DNA of 10,027 bases from Verrucomicrobiales bacterium. Its GTDB lineage: Bacteria > Verrucomicrobiota > Verrucomicrobiia > Verrucomicrobiales > DEV007. Of the stretch, positions 1-6,812 are shown piece by piece (the first letter of the stretch is position 1; every line of letters begins with the position of its first letter). Both the position numbers and the translations under genes were made by a program. The stretch covers positions 1 to 10,027 of the forward strand of contig JALRFZ010000393.1 in assembly GCA_023253615.1 (NCBI GenBank), written 5' to 3'. Below the pieces are notes generated by a model. It was not told where the DNA came from. It worked only from the letters and a program-made list of their open reading frames with translations, and ran no database searches.

Positions 1-139
1 CTTCCGCGAAAATGCCAGTTTTTCAGAATCCGGTCAATCTTCGAATCCGTGAACTTTGCACCTTCAACAGTTGATAGTTCGAAAACTCAAAATATACCTC
101 CCCGACCCGGCCCACGGATGATGCGGCTCCGGACGACGC
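1..139. other. AT-richer intergenic stretch, no supported gene
   Basis: This edge segment is noticeably richer in A and T than the rest of the window. The minus strand has no ATG here. One minus frame stays open to the left edge and reads like protein (it includes AKFTDSKIDRILKN), but no start codon fits it, so I do not call a gene. A GTG-started frame from 115 leftward closes after about 30 codons and has no ribosome binding site. The segment also holds the dyad at 71-90. It lies just downstream of the helicase stop, and I see no T-tract terminator for that gene. Confidence 0.5.
71..90. promoter_or_regulatory. 20-bp interrupted palindrome, possible operator
   Basis: The sequence is TTGA-TAG-TTCGAA-AAC-TCAA: outer TTGA/TCAA arms (71-74, 87-90) are symmetric about a TTCGAA core (78-83). 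A second small dyad, CAACAGTTG, overlaps it at 65-73. On the plus strand TTGATA (71-76) and TATACC (93-98) are 16 bp apart, like a weak promoter, but no plus-strand gene follows because the helicase is on the other strand. This could serve a gene beyond the left edge or be chance. Confidence 0.25.
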
Positions 140-1255
140 TCACGAGACACCGCCGACGGACTCGAGGCGCTTGATCAGATTCTGATCGCGCTCGGTCACG
201 AAGTTGATGACGGTGCCTTCCCGTCCGGCCCGGGCGGTGCGTCCGGCGCGGTGGAGGTAGTTTTTCAACTCGCGGGGGAGGTGGTAGTTCACGACCCGGC
301 CGATGTTTTCGACATCGAGACCGCGGGCGGCGAGATCGGTGGAAATGAGGATCCCGAGTTCGCCATCGCGGAACTGCTGCAGGTTCTGCCGACGCTCCTT
401 CTTGTCCATGTCGCCGCGGTAGATGGCGCAGGGGTAGCCGTGCTCCTCGAGCTCGGCGGCGAGCTCGTCGCATTGTTCGCGGGTGTTGGCGAAAATCAGG
501 GTGCCGCCCTCGACCGGCTCTCCGAGGACCTTTTCGAGGAGGGGGAACCGTCTTCCACGCGGCACCGCGAGGTTCACGGTAACGAGGGTGGAGACGAGGC
601 GATGGCGTCCCTTTGTCTCGATCACTTCGGCGCCGTGGAACATTTCGCTGATCAGCCCGTGCACGGCCTCGGACGCAGTGGCGGTGAAGAGCGCGAGCTG
701 CCGGTCCGCCGGCGTCGCCTTGAGGATGCGTTTGATGGCGGGGAGGAAACCCTGGTCGAGGATCTGGTCGGCTTCGTCGAAGACGAGAAAACGCACGTCG
801 GAGAGATTCACCAGCTTCATCGCGATGAGTTGTTCGATGCGTCCCGGAGTGGCGACGAGAACTTCGAAAGGGCCTCCGACGTTTTTCCGGGCGATCTTCA
901 TCGCCACGCCGCCGACGGCCGAGCGCACCCGCACGCGGGTGTCGTGGGTGAAGACCTTCATCGCCCGTGTCACCTGCTCGCCGAGATCGCTCGAGGGCAC
1001 GAGGACGATGGCGCGCGGCTGCCCGTTCTCGGTGACGGCGTCGCCGTTTTCCTCGAGCTGCTTCACCTTCTGCAGGACGGGCAGGGCATAGGCGATCGTC
1101 TTGCCGCTGCCGGTCTCGGCGACACCGACGATCGATTCACCACGGAGGAGGGCGGGCAGGGCGCGCTCCTGGATTTCCGTGGGGGTCACAAAACCCTCGG
1201 CCTGAAGGGTGGCCTGGAGGGAAGGGATCAGATCAAAAGCTCGAAACGACGACAT
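140..1255 (-). CDS. DEAD-box ATP-dependent RNA helicase
   Basis: This 371-residue cytoplasmic protein is an ATP-driven helicase that unwinds short RNA duplexes, with likely roles in ribosome assembly or mRNA decay. All core motifs occur in order: Q-motif region (F7, TEIQ 26-29), motif I AETGSGKT (46-53), GG (115-116), TPGR (136-139), DEAD (160-163), motif III TAT (191-193), LIFANT (253-258), STDLAARGLD (305-314) and HRAGRTARAG (335-344). Motif Ia reads PSSDLGEQ instead of the usual PTRELAxQ, and motif III is TAT rather than SAT. The protein ends right after the second RecA-like domain, with no basic or RNA-binding tail as in RhlE, DeaD or DbpA, so the subfamily is undecided. The ATG at 1255 has the best ribosome binding site in the window (AAGGTGG, 4 nt upstream). 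It is divergent from the NYN-LOTUS gene. Confidence 0.96.
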   Translation of the reverse strand: MSSFRAFDLIPSLQATLQAEGFVTPTEIQERALPALLRGESIVGVAETGSGKTIAYALPVLQKVKQLEENGDAVTENGQPRAIVLVPSSDLGEQVTRAMKVFTHDTRVRVRSAVGGVAMKIARKNVGGPFEVLVATPGRIEQLIAMKLVNLSDVRFLVFDEADQILDQGFLPAIKRILKATPADRQLALFTATASEAVHGLISEMFHGAEVIETKGRHRLVSTLVTVNLAVPRGRRFPLLEKVLGEPVEGGTLIFANTREQCDELAAELEEHGYPCAIYRGDMDKKERRQNLQQFRDGELGILISTDLAARGLDVENIGRVVNYHLPRELKNYLHRAGRTARAGREGTVINFVTERDQNLIKRLESVGGVS

Positions 1256-1259
1256 GCCG

Positions 1260-1266
1260 CCACCTT
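1260..1266 (-). promoter_or_regulatory. Shine-Dalgarno site of the helicase gene
   Basis: Read on the minus strand this is AAGGTGG, 4 nt before the ATG at 1255. It fixes the helicase start. It stands out because most other genes in the window have no recognisable Shine-Dalgarno sequence. Confidence 0.6.
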
Positions 1267-1296
1267 AGCGCGGATGCCGCGAAAGGCATGGGGATT

Positions 1297-1314
1297 TGTC
1301 GCGACGGCGCGACA
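1297..1314. promoter_or_regulatory. Hairpin/dyad in the divergent helicase-NYN promoter region
   Basis: TGTCGCG (1297-1303) and CGCGACA (1308-1314) form perfect 7-bp arms around an ACGG loop, midway in the 115-bp gap between the divergent start codons at 1255 and 1371. A TTGACA box follows at 1317-1322. The position fits an operator shared by both genes, but symmetric GC-rich sites arise often by chance in DNA of this composition. Confidence 0.3.
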
Positions 1315-1316
1315 GG

Positions 1317-1345
1317 TTGACAATCGTCCGGCAAACTCCCATCCT
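1317..1345 (+). promoter_or_regulatory. Candidate promoter for the NYN-LOTUS gene
   Basis: A perfect -35 consensus, TTGACA, lies at 1317-1322. Seventeen bases downstream the -10 position reads CATCCT (1340-1345), a poor match. If used, transcription would start about 20 bp before the ATG at 1371. The call rests on the -35 box and the location. Confidence 0.3.
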
Positions 1346-1370
1346 CGATCCGAGACGTCCTCCTTTCGCC

Positions 1371-2114
1371 ATGACCACGCCCGACGACAGCATCGCCCTC
1401 CTCATTGATTCAGACAACGCACCGTCGGCGAAGATCTCCTTCATCATGGCCGAACTCGCCAGCCACGGTGTCGCCAACATCCGGCGAGCTTATGGCAACT
1501 GGACGAAATCGGGATTGAAAGGCTGGGCCGACGTCCTTCTCGAGCACGCGATCGAACCCGTCCAGCTCTACGATCTGGTGAAGGGCAAAAACGCGACCGA
1601 TATCCGTCTCGTCATTGATGCGATGGACATTCTCTACACCAAGTCGGTGAAGACTTTCGCCTTGGTTTCGTCGGACTGCGATTTCACCCCGCTCTGCAAT
1701 CGTCTCCGGGCCGAGGGAAAACAGGTGATCGGATTCGGCGGTCAGAATACGCCGGCACCGTTTATCCACAGTTGCTCGAAATTCCTCTATCTTGACGACG
1801 ATGAAAAAGTCGCCGCCGAGCGCAAGGCGCAGCGTACTTCCCCCGACCAGCTCAAGGGCAACACCAAGCTGATGAATACCCTCCGCAGCGCGATCGAAGC
1901 CTGCGCCGACGAGGACGGCTGGGCACCCCTCGGACCCGTGGGCAACCACATCTCCAACCAGAGCTCGATCGATCACCGCACCTTCGGCTTTGCCAAACTG
2001 AGCGGATTGCTCGGGGCGATCGATCTCTTCGAGCTCGAGAAAAACAGCAACGGCACCCAGGGCTACCGGGTGAGGCAGCGGGGCAAGGGGCCGGCGGCGA
2101 AGAAGGAAGGGTGA
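1371..2114 (+). CDS. NYN domain protein with C-terminal LOTUS/OST-HTH domain, putative RNase
   Basis: This 247-residue protein is predicted to be a cytoplasmic metal-dependent ribonuclease of the PIN-like NYN family (LabA/DUF88 type). The N-terminal domain, about residues 8-142, carries the expected acidic set: IDSDN (D13, D15), KNATDIRLVIDAMD (D77, D83, D86) and SSDCDF (D102, D104). After a charged linker (about 143-163) a winged-helix-like region at about 165-236, with conserved-looking GWAPLGPVGN and a phenylalanine/glycine-rich middle, matches the LOTUS/OST-HTH domain, which in other proteins binds RNA or RNA helicases. The frame is open upstream to a TTG at 1296, but the 25 extra residues are basic and unlike the family, so I place the start at the ATG at 1371. 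No Shine-Dalgarno is visible. The domain pairing is well known; the RNA substrate is unknown. Confidence 0.92.
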   Translation: MTTPDDSIALLIDSDNAPSAKISFIMAELASHGVANIRRAYGNWTKSGLKGWADVLLEHAIEPVQLYDLVKGKNATDIRLVIDAMDILYTKSVKTFALVSSDCDFTPLCNRLRAEGKQVIGFGGQNTPAPFIHSCSKFLYLDDDEKVAAERKAQRTSPDQLKGNTKLMNTLRSAIEACADEDGWAPLGPVGNHISNQSSIDHRTFGFAKLSGLLGAIDLFELEKNSNGTQGYRVRQRGKGPAAKKEG

Positions 2115-2270
2115 GAAGGGCGTGGAGGCCGCCTGCCAGCTTCATGAACATCGGGCCGGCGACCTTGCTTTTGCCGCGTGGAGGCCTCATGATCCGGAGG
2201 CTGAATCCGTCGGGTCCTCCGATTTGTGTCGACCACACGATCATTCATCTCCGTTCTCTCACTCCCTGCC

Positions 2271-2789
2271 ATGCGAGCTTCCCTGATCCTCCGGGTCTTT
2301 CTTTCCGCCTTCTCGCCCGCGGTCTTGGCGATCGACTACGCCTCGGTGGTCAAGGGTTACAAGACGGATGAGGCTCCTGATGGTTTTCTCGAATTCTCCG
2401 CGAAGCAGGGGGTGCCTCACCCGAATACCTGCGCCGTGCGTCTCGCCCACGCCCTCTTCCTGCAGGACGAAACTTTCTTCCGCGACATCTCCGCGAAGTC
2501 GGAGATCGAATGGTATGGCCTGCCGGTGCGGGCGGATGATCTCGCCATCATCCTCAACACGAAGCTCGGAAAGGCCGTCCGCTACGAGTCGCCGGACAAG
2601 TCCGAGGGTCTCGCCCCGACGGAGATCGCCGGGAAAAAGGGCATCCTCTTTTTCGACAAGCTCGAAGGGTGGGATGGCGGCACGGGGCACATCTCTCTTT
2701 GGGACGGCACGCGGGTTCTCGATGTCGAGGACGGAGGCGCGGGATACTTCCGCCGCGGGGAACGGCTCTACTTTTGGCCACTTCGTTAG
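2271..2789 (+). CDS. Secreted Tae4-like peptidoglycan amidase (NlpC/P60-type cysteine fold)
   Basis: This 172-residue protein resembles Tae4, the type VI secretion amidase effector family that cleaves the D-Glu-mDAP bond of peptidoglycan stems. Visible hallmarks are NTCAVRLAHAL around Cys54 and TGHISLWDG around His140, with Asp151 eleven residues after the histidine. As I recall it, the Salmonella enzyme has the same Cys...His-(11)-Asp triad. Unlike classical Tae4, the protein starts with a Sec-type signal peptide (MRASLILRVF, then a hydrophobic stretch ending AVLA, cleavage near residue 20), which would take it to the periplasm without type VI secretion. I chose the ATG at 2271, although the frame opens at 2226, because it begins exactly at the signal peptide. 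No Tai4-like immunity gene or type VI component is in the window. It may act in cell-wall remodelling, as a toxin, or be a domesticated effector. Family call confident, role not. Confidence 0.85.
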   Translation: MRASLILRVFLSAFSPAVLAIDYASVVKGYKTDEAPDGFLEFSAKQGVPHPNTCAVRLAHALFLQDETFFRDISAKSEIEWYGLPVRADDLAIILNTKLGKAVRYESPDKSEGLAPTEIAGKKGILFFDKLEGWDGGTGHISLWDGTRVLDVEDGGAGYFRRGERLYFWPLR

Positions 2790-2799
2790 GACGGCGGCC

Positions 2800-4191
2800 T
2801 CACTCCGCGAATCCCGCGGGACGCGCGTCGCGGTTCATCTCCTCCTGGAACATCACCGCCATGCCCCGCAGCTTGCGCACCATCGGACCGCGCACCGGCG
2901 TGGTTTCCCCGGGATCTTTCGAGAGATCGTAGAGGGTCGGAGCGGGAGAGAGAAAGAGTTTGAACGGGCCGGATCGCACGGCGGCGAGCTGGCCCTCGCT
3001 GCCGTGGTAGAAAAAGGCGTCCCGGTATTCCGCGCGGGTGAAGAGTTCTTTCCATTCGCCTACGGGCTCCCAGCGACGGCGCAGCGGCACCCGTGCATTG
3101 AGCGAGAGCTCCGCCTCCGGCGCGGGAATCGAATCCGCTTTCCCGAGCAACAGCGGTGCCAGATCGCGCCCATCGAGGATGCGATCGTCCGGCACGCGGA
3201 TGCCGGCGAGGCTGGCGAGCGTCGGATACCAGTCCATCGCATTCACCACCCCGGAGTGCTCGCGTCCCGCGACGATGCCCAGACCGGGTCCCCAGGCGAT
3301 CGCGGGCACGCGGATGCCGCATTCCCACGTCGTGAGTTTGTTTCCCTTCATCGCCTGCTCCGCCGTGCGCCCCGGTCCGCGCCCGTTGTCGCTGAGGAAA
3401 AGGACGACGGTGTTTCCGGCCAGACCGGTATCCGTCAGCGCGTCGATGAGTCGACCGGTATGGAAATCGAGCTCCTCGATCGCGTCGCCGTATTCACCCC
3501 ACGCCGAGCGCCCCCGGAAATCCTCACCCACGCCGACGGGCTCGTGGAGCATCGTGTGGGGCAGGTAAAGGAAGAAGGGTTTCTCCTTCGAGGCGGTGAC
3601 AAAGCGGATCGCTTCATCCGTGTAGAGGCGCGTCAGCTCCGCGGGATCCGCAGGACGTTTCACCACCTCGCCGTCACCGCGCACGAGAGGCACGCCCTCT
3701 TCGCCGAAGTAGATCGTCTCCACCGCATCGAGGTTGTGGAGCAGGCCGAAGTATTCGTCGAAGCCCTGCTGCCGCGGGAGAAATTCGGGGTGATCGCCGA
3801 GATGCCATTTGCCGATGCAGGCGGTCGCATATCCCGCGTCGCGGAAAAGCTCCGCCATCGTGAGTTCGGAGGGATGCAGGCCGCGTTTGGAATCCGCCCG
3901 CTGCACCCAGACCTCCATCCCGATGCGGCGGGGATAACATCCCGTCAGCAAGCCCGCGCGCGAGGGCGAGCAGATGGCAGCGGCCGCATAATGGTCGGTG
4001 AAACGCATCCCGTCGGCGGCGAGGGCGTCGATGCGGGGCGTCTTCACCTCCGTCGCTCCGTAGCAGGCGAGGTCGTAGTAGCCGAGATCATCGACGAGGA
4101 TGACGATCACATTCGGCGGCGGTGCGGCGGCTCCCGGCCGGGCGGTGAGAGCCATGAGACAGGCGGCGAGGGAGAGGATCCGGAATTTCAT
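2800..4191 (-). CDS. Sulfatase B, arylsulfatase-type family S1, exported
   Basis: This 463-residue protein hydrolyses sulfate esters, most likely on sulfated polysaccharide or glycan in the periplasm. Cys74 in CSPSRAGLLTG is the residue that a formylglycine-generating enzyme would oxidise (pattern C-x-P-S-R). Metal and active-site residues are in place: VDDLG (D34, D35), KWHLG (K128, H130), PHTMLH (H212), SDNG (D268, N269) and K285. The C-terminal end has the usual GPFKLF...LYDLSKDPGE block. An N-terminal signal peptide ends near AAAPP (residues 21-25); LAAC at 8-11 resembles a lipobox but sits very early, so ordinary cleavage is more likely. The ATG lies 10 bp after the recF stop, suggesting co-transcription. 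The gene converges on the amidase gene with 10 bp between the two coding regions. Substrate cannot be read from the sequence. Confidence 0.95.
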   Translation of the reverse strand: MKFRILSLAACLMALTARPGAAAPPPNVIVILVDDLGYYDLACYGATEVKTPRIDALAADGMRFTDHYAAAAICSPSRAGLLTGCYPRRIGMEVWVQRADSKRGLHPSELTMAELFRDAGYATACIGKWHLGDHPEFLPRQQGFDEYFGLLHNLDAVETIYFGEEGVPLVRGDGEVVKRPADPAELTRLYTDEAIRFVTASKEKPFFLYLPHTMLHEPVGVGEDFRGRSAWGEYGDAIEELDFHTGRLIDALTDTGLAGNTVVLFLSDNGRGPGRTAEQAMKGNKLTTWECGIRVPAIAWGPGLGIVAGREHSGVVNAMDWYPTLASLAGIRVPDDRILDGRDLAPLLLGKADSIPAPEAELSLNARVPLRRRWEPVGEWKELFTRAEYRDAFFYHGSEGQLAAVRSGPFKLFLSPAPTLYDLSKDPGETTPVRGPMVRKLRGMAVMFQEEMNRDARPAGFAE

Positions 4192-4201
4192 AGATTTCGT
4201 T

Positions 4202-5272
4202 TCATCCCACCTTCGCGCCCGCGACTCCGAGGCGCTTCGCGTCGGCGAAGCGTTCGTCGAGCCAGTCGAGATGGGTCGTGGTGATGAGCTTCTGCGACGC
4301 CGCCGGCCAGTTCGCCATGAGGGCGTTGCGCCGCCCCGGATCGAGCTCGCCGAAGACGTCGTCGATCAACATCACCGGCGCTTCCTGCCGCGTTTCGAAA
4401 AAGAGATTCGTCTGTCCCAGCTTCAGGGCGAGGGCGACGGTCCGCTGCTGGCCTTCGCTGGCGAACTTCGCCGAAGGCATGCCGTTGAGGAGGAGGGAAA
4501 GGTCGTCGCGATGGGGGCCGGCCGCGGTCTGGCGTTTGCGCAGCTCCTCATCGCGCTTCGATTCGAGCAGGGCGAGGAGGTCGTCGCCCGCGCCGCTCGC
4601 ACTTTCGTAGCGCAATGTCAGGATCTCGCCGGAGCCGCTGATGCGGGTCTGGGCGTCGGCGGCGCGGGGCTGGAGCTGCTCGACGAGGACGCGCCGCGCG
4701 CTCGAGAGGACCTGACCGTAATCGTGGAGGAGGCGCGAGTAGGCATCGATCTGCGCCCACTTCGGCGAGGCGTCGCGCTTCAACAGGTAATTGCGCGAAC
4801 GCAGCGCCTTCTCATAAGCCCGCAACGCCTCGCGGTAGCCCGGGTAAAGCTGCGAGGCCATGAAGTCGAGAAAACGCCGCCGACCGTCGCCGCCGCCGCG
4901 GACGAGGGCGAGGTCGTCGTTTGCCATCCACACGACGAGGGCGCTGTGGCGGAGGTAGTCGGACGCGCTCTTCTGCGCCTCGCCATCGACGAGCAGCTTG
5001 CGCCCCGTCTCGCGGTATTGGAGGCGCAGCTCGGATTCGTTGACGCCCGTGAGATTGCCGCCGACCGCGAAGGCCTTTTCCGAAAAGCGGATGCATTCCC
5101 CGAGAGTCGTCGTGCGCGGGCTTTGCAGGCGCAGGAGCACGCAGGAGGCTTCGAGGATCGAGGTCTTGCCCTGGGCGTTGTTGCCATGGAACAAGGTGAC
5201 GCCCGGCGCCAATTCGAGCCGCAGGGACGCGAAGCAGCGGAATTGATTCAGGTTGAGCGAACGGAGCACCAT
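4202..5272 (-). CDS. recF: DNA replication and repair protein RecF
   Basis: RecF is a cytoplasmic SMC-like ATPase that, with RecO and RecR, loads RecA at single-strand gaps and stalled forks. The 356-residue length is normal. It begins with the family signature LRSLNLNQFRCF, followed by Walker A GNNAQGKTS, the RecF-typical GPHRDDLSLLLNG, the ABC signature SEGQQRTVALALKL and Walker B/D-loop MLIDDVFGELDP. The frame is open upstream to 5500, but that part lies antisense within the sulfatase A coding sequence and is not RecF-like, so I place the start at the ATG at 5272. No Shine-Dalgarno is visible. The gene lies between two sulfatase genes (49 bp and 10 bp gaps) rather than in the usual dnaA-dnaN-recF-gyrB cluster. 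All motifs are intact. Confidence 0.95.
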   Translation of the reverse strand: MVLRSLNLNQFRCFASLRLELAPGVTLFHGNNAQGKTSILEASCVLLRLQSPRTTTLGECIRFSEKAFAVGGNLTGVNESELRLQYRETGRKLLVDGEAQKSASDYLRHSALVVWMANDDLALVRGGGDGRRRFLDFMASQLYPGYREALRAYEKALRSRNYLLKRDASPKWAQIDAYSRLLHDYGQVLSSARRVLVEQLQPRAADAQTRISGSGEILTLRYESASGAGDDLLALLESKRDEELRKRQTAAGPHRDDLSLLLNGMPSAKFASEGQQRTVALALKLGQTNLFFETRQEAPVMLIDDVFGELDPGRRNALMANWPAASQKLITTTHLDWLDERFADAKRLGVAGAKVG

Positions 5273-5279
5273 GGGCGGG

Positions 5280-5323
5280 CCGCAATCAACAGGGTACGGT
5301 CCGCGAATCAACCGGGTTCGGTC
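5280..5323. repeat. Imperfect 22-bp tandem duplication between sulfatase A and recF
   Basis: Two adjacent 22-bp units (5280-5301 and 5302-5323) match at 17 of 22 positions. On the minus strand each begins GACCG(A/T)ACCC and contains GTTGATT. They fill most of the 49-bp gap between the two genes, and the first unit in transcription order overlaps the sulfatase A stop codon. It may be a local duplication without function, or a binding or processing site. Confidence 0.5.
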
Positions 5324-6743
5324 AAAAAAGCGGGGGCACCATCCGGGCGTCGAGGGCTTCCCATTCGCGGACGAGCTCCTCGACGATGCCGGGTTTCTCG
5401 CCAGCGAGATCCTGGCTCTCGCCGGGATCTTCCGCGAGATCGTAGAGCTGCCAGGGGCCGGGCTGGCCTTTCTGACCTGCCCGCACCAGTTTCCAATCAC
5501 CTTTTCGCAGAGCCGCCTGTGGCCCGACGCGCCAGTAGAGTTGCTCGTGGGGAGTCCCGGCCTTTTTCCCGGTGAGATAGGGCATCAGGTCGACGCCGTC
5601 GGTAGGTCCGGGTTCCGCGATTCCGGCGAGAGCGAGCGCGGTGGGAAACCAATCGAGCGAACTCACCGGCTCATCGTAGACACGACCCGCCGGCATCTTC
5701 CCCGGCAGGCTCGCGAAGCAGGGCACGTGGATGCCGCCCTCGAGGAGCGATCCCTTTTCCCCGCGCAGGGGACCGTTGCGGCTCGTCAGCTCGCGCACGG
5801 GACCGCCGTTGTCGCTGAGAAAAACGACGAGGGTGCGCTCGCGGACACCCGCCTTCTCGATCGCCGCGAGGACGGTGCCGACGCCTTCGTCGAGCTGTGC
5901 GAGCATCCCTGCGAAGATCCGGCGCTGGATATCCCCGAGGTGGGCGAATCGCGCGAGGTAGGTCTCGTCGGCCTGCAACGGACTGTGGACCGCGTTGTAG
6001 GCGAGATGGAGGAAGAAGGGCCGCTCCGATCCGCAGCGGGAGATGAAGGCCGCAGCTTCGCGCGAAAAGGCGTCGGTGAGGTTCGCGGACTCCTCGACCG
6101 GCTGGCCGTTGCGGAAGAGCGGATTGTCGGCGTCGTAGTCCGGCTCGTTGCGGCCGAGGTGATCGGAGTAGATGAGACGGCCGTCGGCCGAAGTCCAGCG
6201 ACCGGTCGCGCCGCCCGGCAGGGTTTTGCGCCGGAGCCAGGTCGTCATGCCCTCGTAGGGAGCGGGACGGTAGTAGCGGCCCTCGTGGAGAAAGCCGTAG
6301 AATTCATCGTAGCCGCGGCGCAGGGGATGAAAGGGCGCGGTGCCACCGAGGTGCCATTTGCCGATGAGGGCGGTGGTGTAGCCGGCCTCGTCGCGGAGGC
6401 GGTCGGCGAGGGTCTTTTCGGAGGCGGGCAGGCCGATCCCGGGCTCCTCGTTGCGGGGACCGATGGGATTGAACTCGAAGCCGAAACGCGTCTGGTAACG
6501 CCCCGTGATCATCCCCGCCCGCGAGGCCGCGCAGAAGGGGGCGGTGACGTAGGCGTTCGTGAAACGGACCCCGTTCTTCGCGATGGAATCGAGGTGGGGC
6601 GTGGGCACGTCGGTGGCGGGATCCTGCGCCGAGGTTTCCCCGTAACCGAGATCGTCGGCGATGACGAGGACGACGTTGGCGGGTGGGTCGGCGGCGGCGA
6701 GTGGGAGAGCAAGAGCAAGGAAAAGGAGCACCGTCGGTTTCAT
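5322..6743 (-). CDS. Sulfatase A, arylsulfatase-type family S1, exported
   Basis: This 473-residue periplasmic sulfatase needs conversion of Cys71 in FCAASRAGMITG (pattern C-x-A-S-R) to formylglycine. Active-site and metal residues are present: IADDLG (D30, D31), KWHLG (K129, H131), AVHSPL (H253), SDNGG (D311, N312) and K330 in GEKGSLLEGG. The C-terminal part has the common LRKGDWKLVR...LYDLAEDPGE block. A clear signal peptide starts MKPTVLLFLALALPLAA with cleavage near residue 18. The frame runs on to 6824, but the signal peptide fixes the ATG at 6743. No Shine-Dalgarno is visible. It differs from sulfatase B in the C-x-A versus C-x-P motif and much of the middle, so it is not a recent duplicate; the two probably act on different linkages. 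The maturation enzyme is not in the window. Confidence 0.95.
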   Translation of the reverse strand: MKPTVLLFLALALPLAAADPPANVVLVIADDLGYGETSAQDPATDVPTPHLDSIAKNGVRFTNAYVTAPFCAASRAGMITGRYQTRFGFEFNPIGPRNEEPGIGLPASEKTLADRLRDEAGYTTALIGKWHLGGTAPFHPLRRGYDEFYGFLHEGRYYRPAPYEGMTTWLRRKTLPGGATGRWTSADGRLIYSDHLGRNEPDYDADNPLFRNGQPVEESANLTDAFSREAAAFISRCGSERPFFLHLAYNAVHSPLQADETYLARFAHLGDIQRRIFAGMLAQLDEGVGTVLAAIEKAGVRERTLVVFLSDNGGPVRELTSRNGPLRGEKGSLLEGGIHVPCFASLPGKMPAGRVYDEPVSSLDWFPTALALAGIAEPGPTDGVDLMPYLTGKKAGTPHEQLYWRVGPQAALRKGDWKLVRAGQKGQPGPWQLYDLAEDPGESQDLAGEKPGIVEELVREWEALDARMVPPLF

Positions 6744-6749
6744 GGGGCG

Positions 6750-6778
6750 AGGGTAGCGGGAGCCGCGCGGCAAGGCAA
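6750..6778 (-). promoter_or_regulatory. Weak candidate promoter for sulfatase A
   Basis: On the minus strand TTGCCT is followed after 17 bp by TACCCT, which ends 6 bp before the ATG at 6743. Matches to the sigma-70 consensus are partial (4/6 and 3/6). If used, the transcript would be nearly leaderless, which would fit the lack of a Shine-Dalgarno site. The alternative is read-through from the haem-protein gene upstream. Confidence 0.2.
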
Positions 6779-6790
6779 GACGGCTTCGCG

Positions 6791-6812
6791 GTGGCGACGT
6801 GGACGTCACCAC
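6791..6812 (-). terminator. Hairpin after the haem-protein gene, no U-tract
   Basis: Arms 6791-6800 and 6803-6812 pair over ten positions, and the hairpin begins 29 bp downstream of the haem-protein stop. Read on the minus strand the fifth pair is a G-U wobble, while on the plus strand it would be a C-A mismatch, so the fold favours minus-strand RNA. No run of T follows, so it may pause, process or stabilise RNA rather than terminate intrinsically. Confidence 0.35.

Noticed and set aside
251..1408. 385-codon plus-strand open frame across the helicase
   Set aside because: It is antisense to a gene with all DEAD-box motifs and a ribosome binding site.
2195..2221. CGGAGG...CCTCCG hairpin between the NYN and amidase genes as a terminator
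   Set aside because: The stem is only 6 bp with a 15-nt loop and is followed by ATTTGTGTC rather than a T run, too weak to call. I see no other clear signal in the gap 2115-2270.
2790..2799. Shared terminator between the convergent amidase and sulfatase B genes
   Set aside because: Only 10 bp separate the stop codons, with no stem-loop or T-tract on either strand, so any termination signal would have to lie inside the coding regions.
2368..4284. 638-codon open frame on the plus strand
   Set aside because: It is the antisense of sulfatase B (and starts inside the amidase gene in another frame). It is arginine/histidine-rich with no domain, as expected for GC-rich antisense frames.
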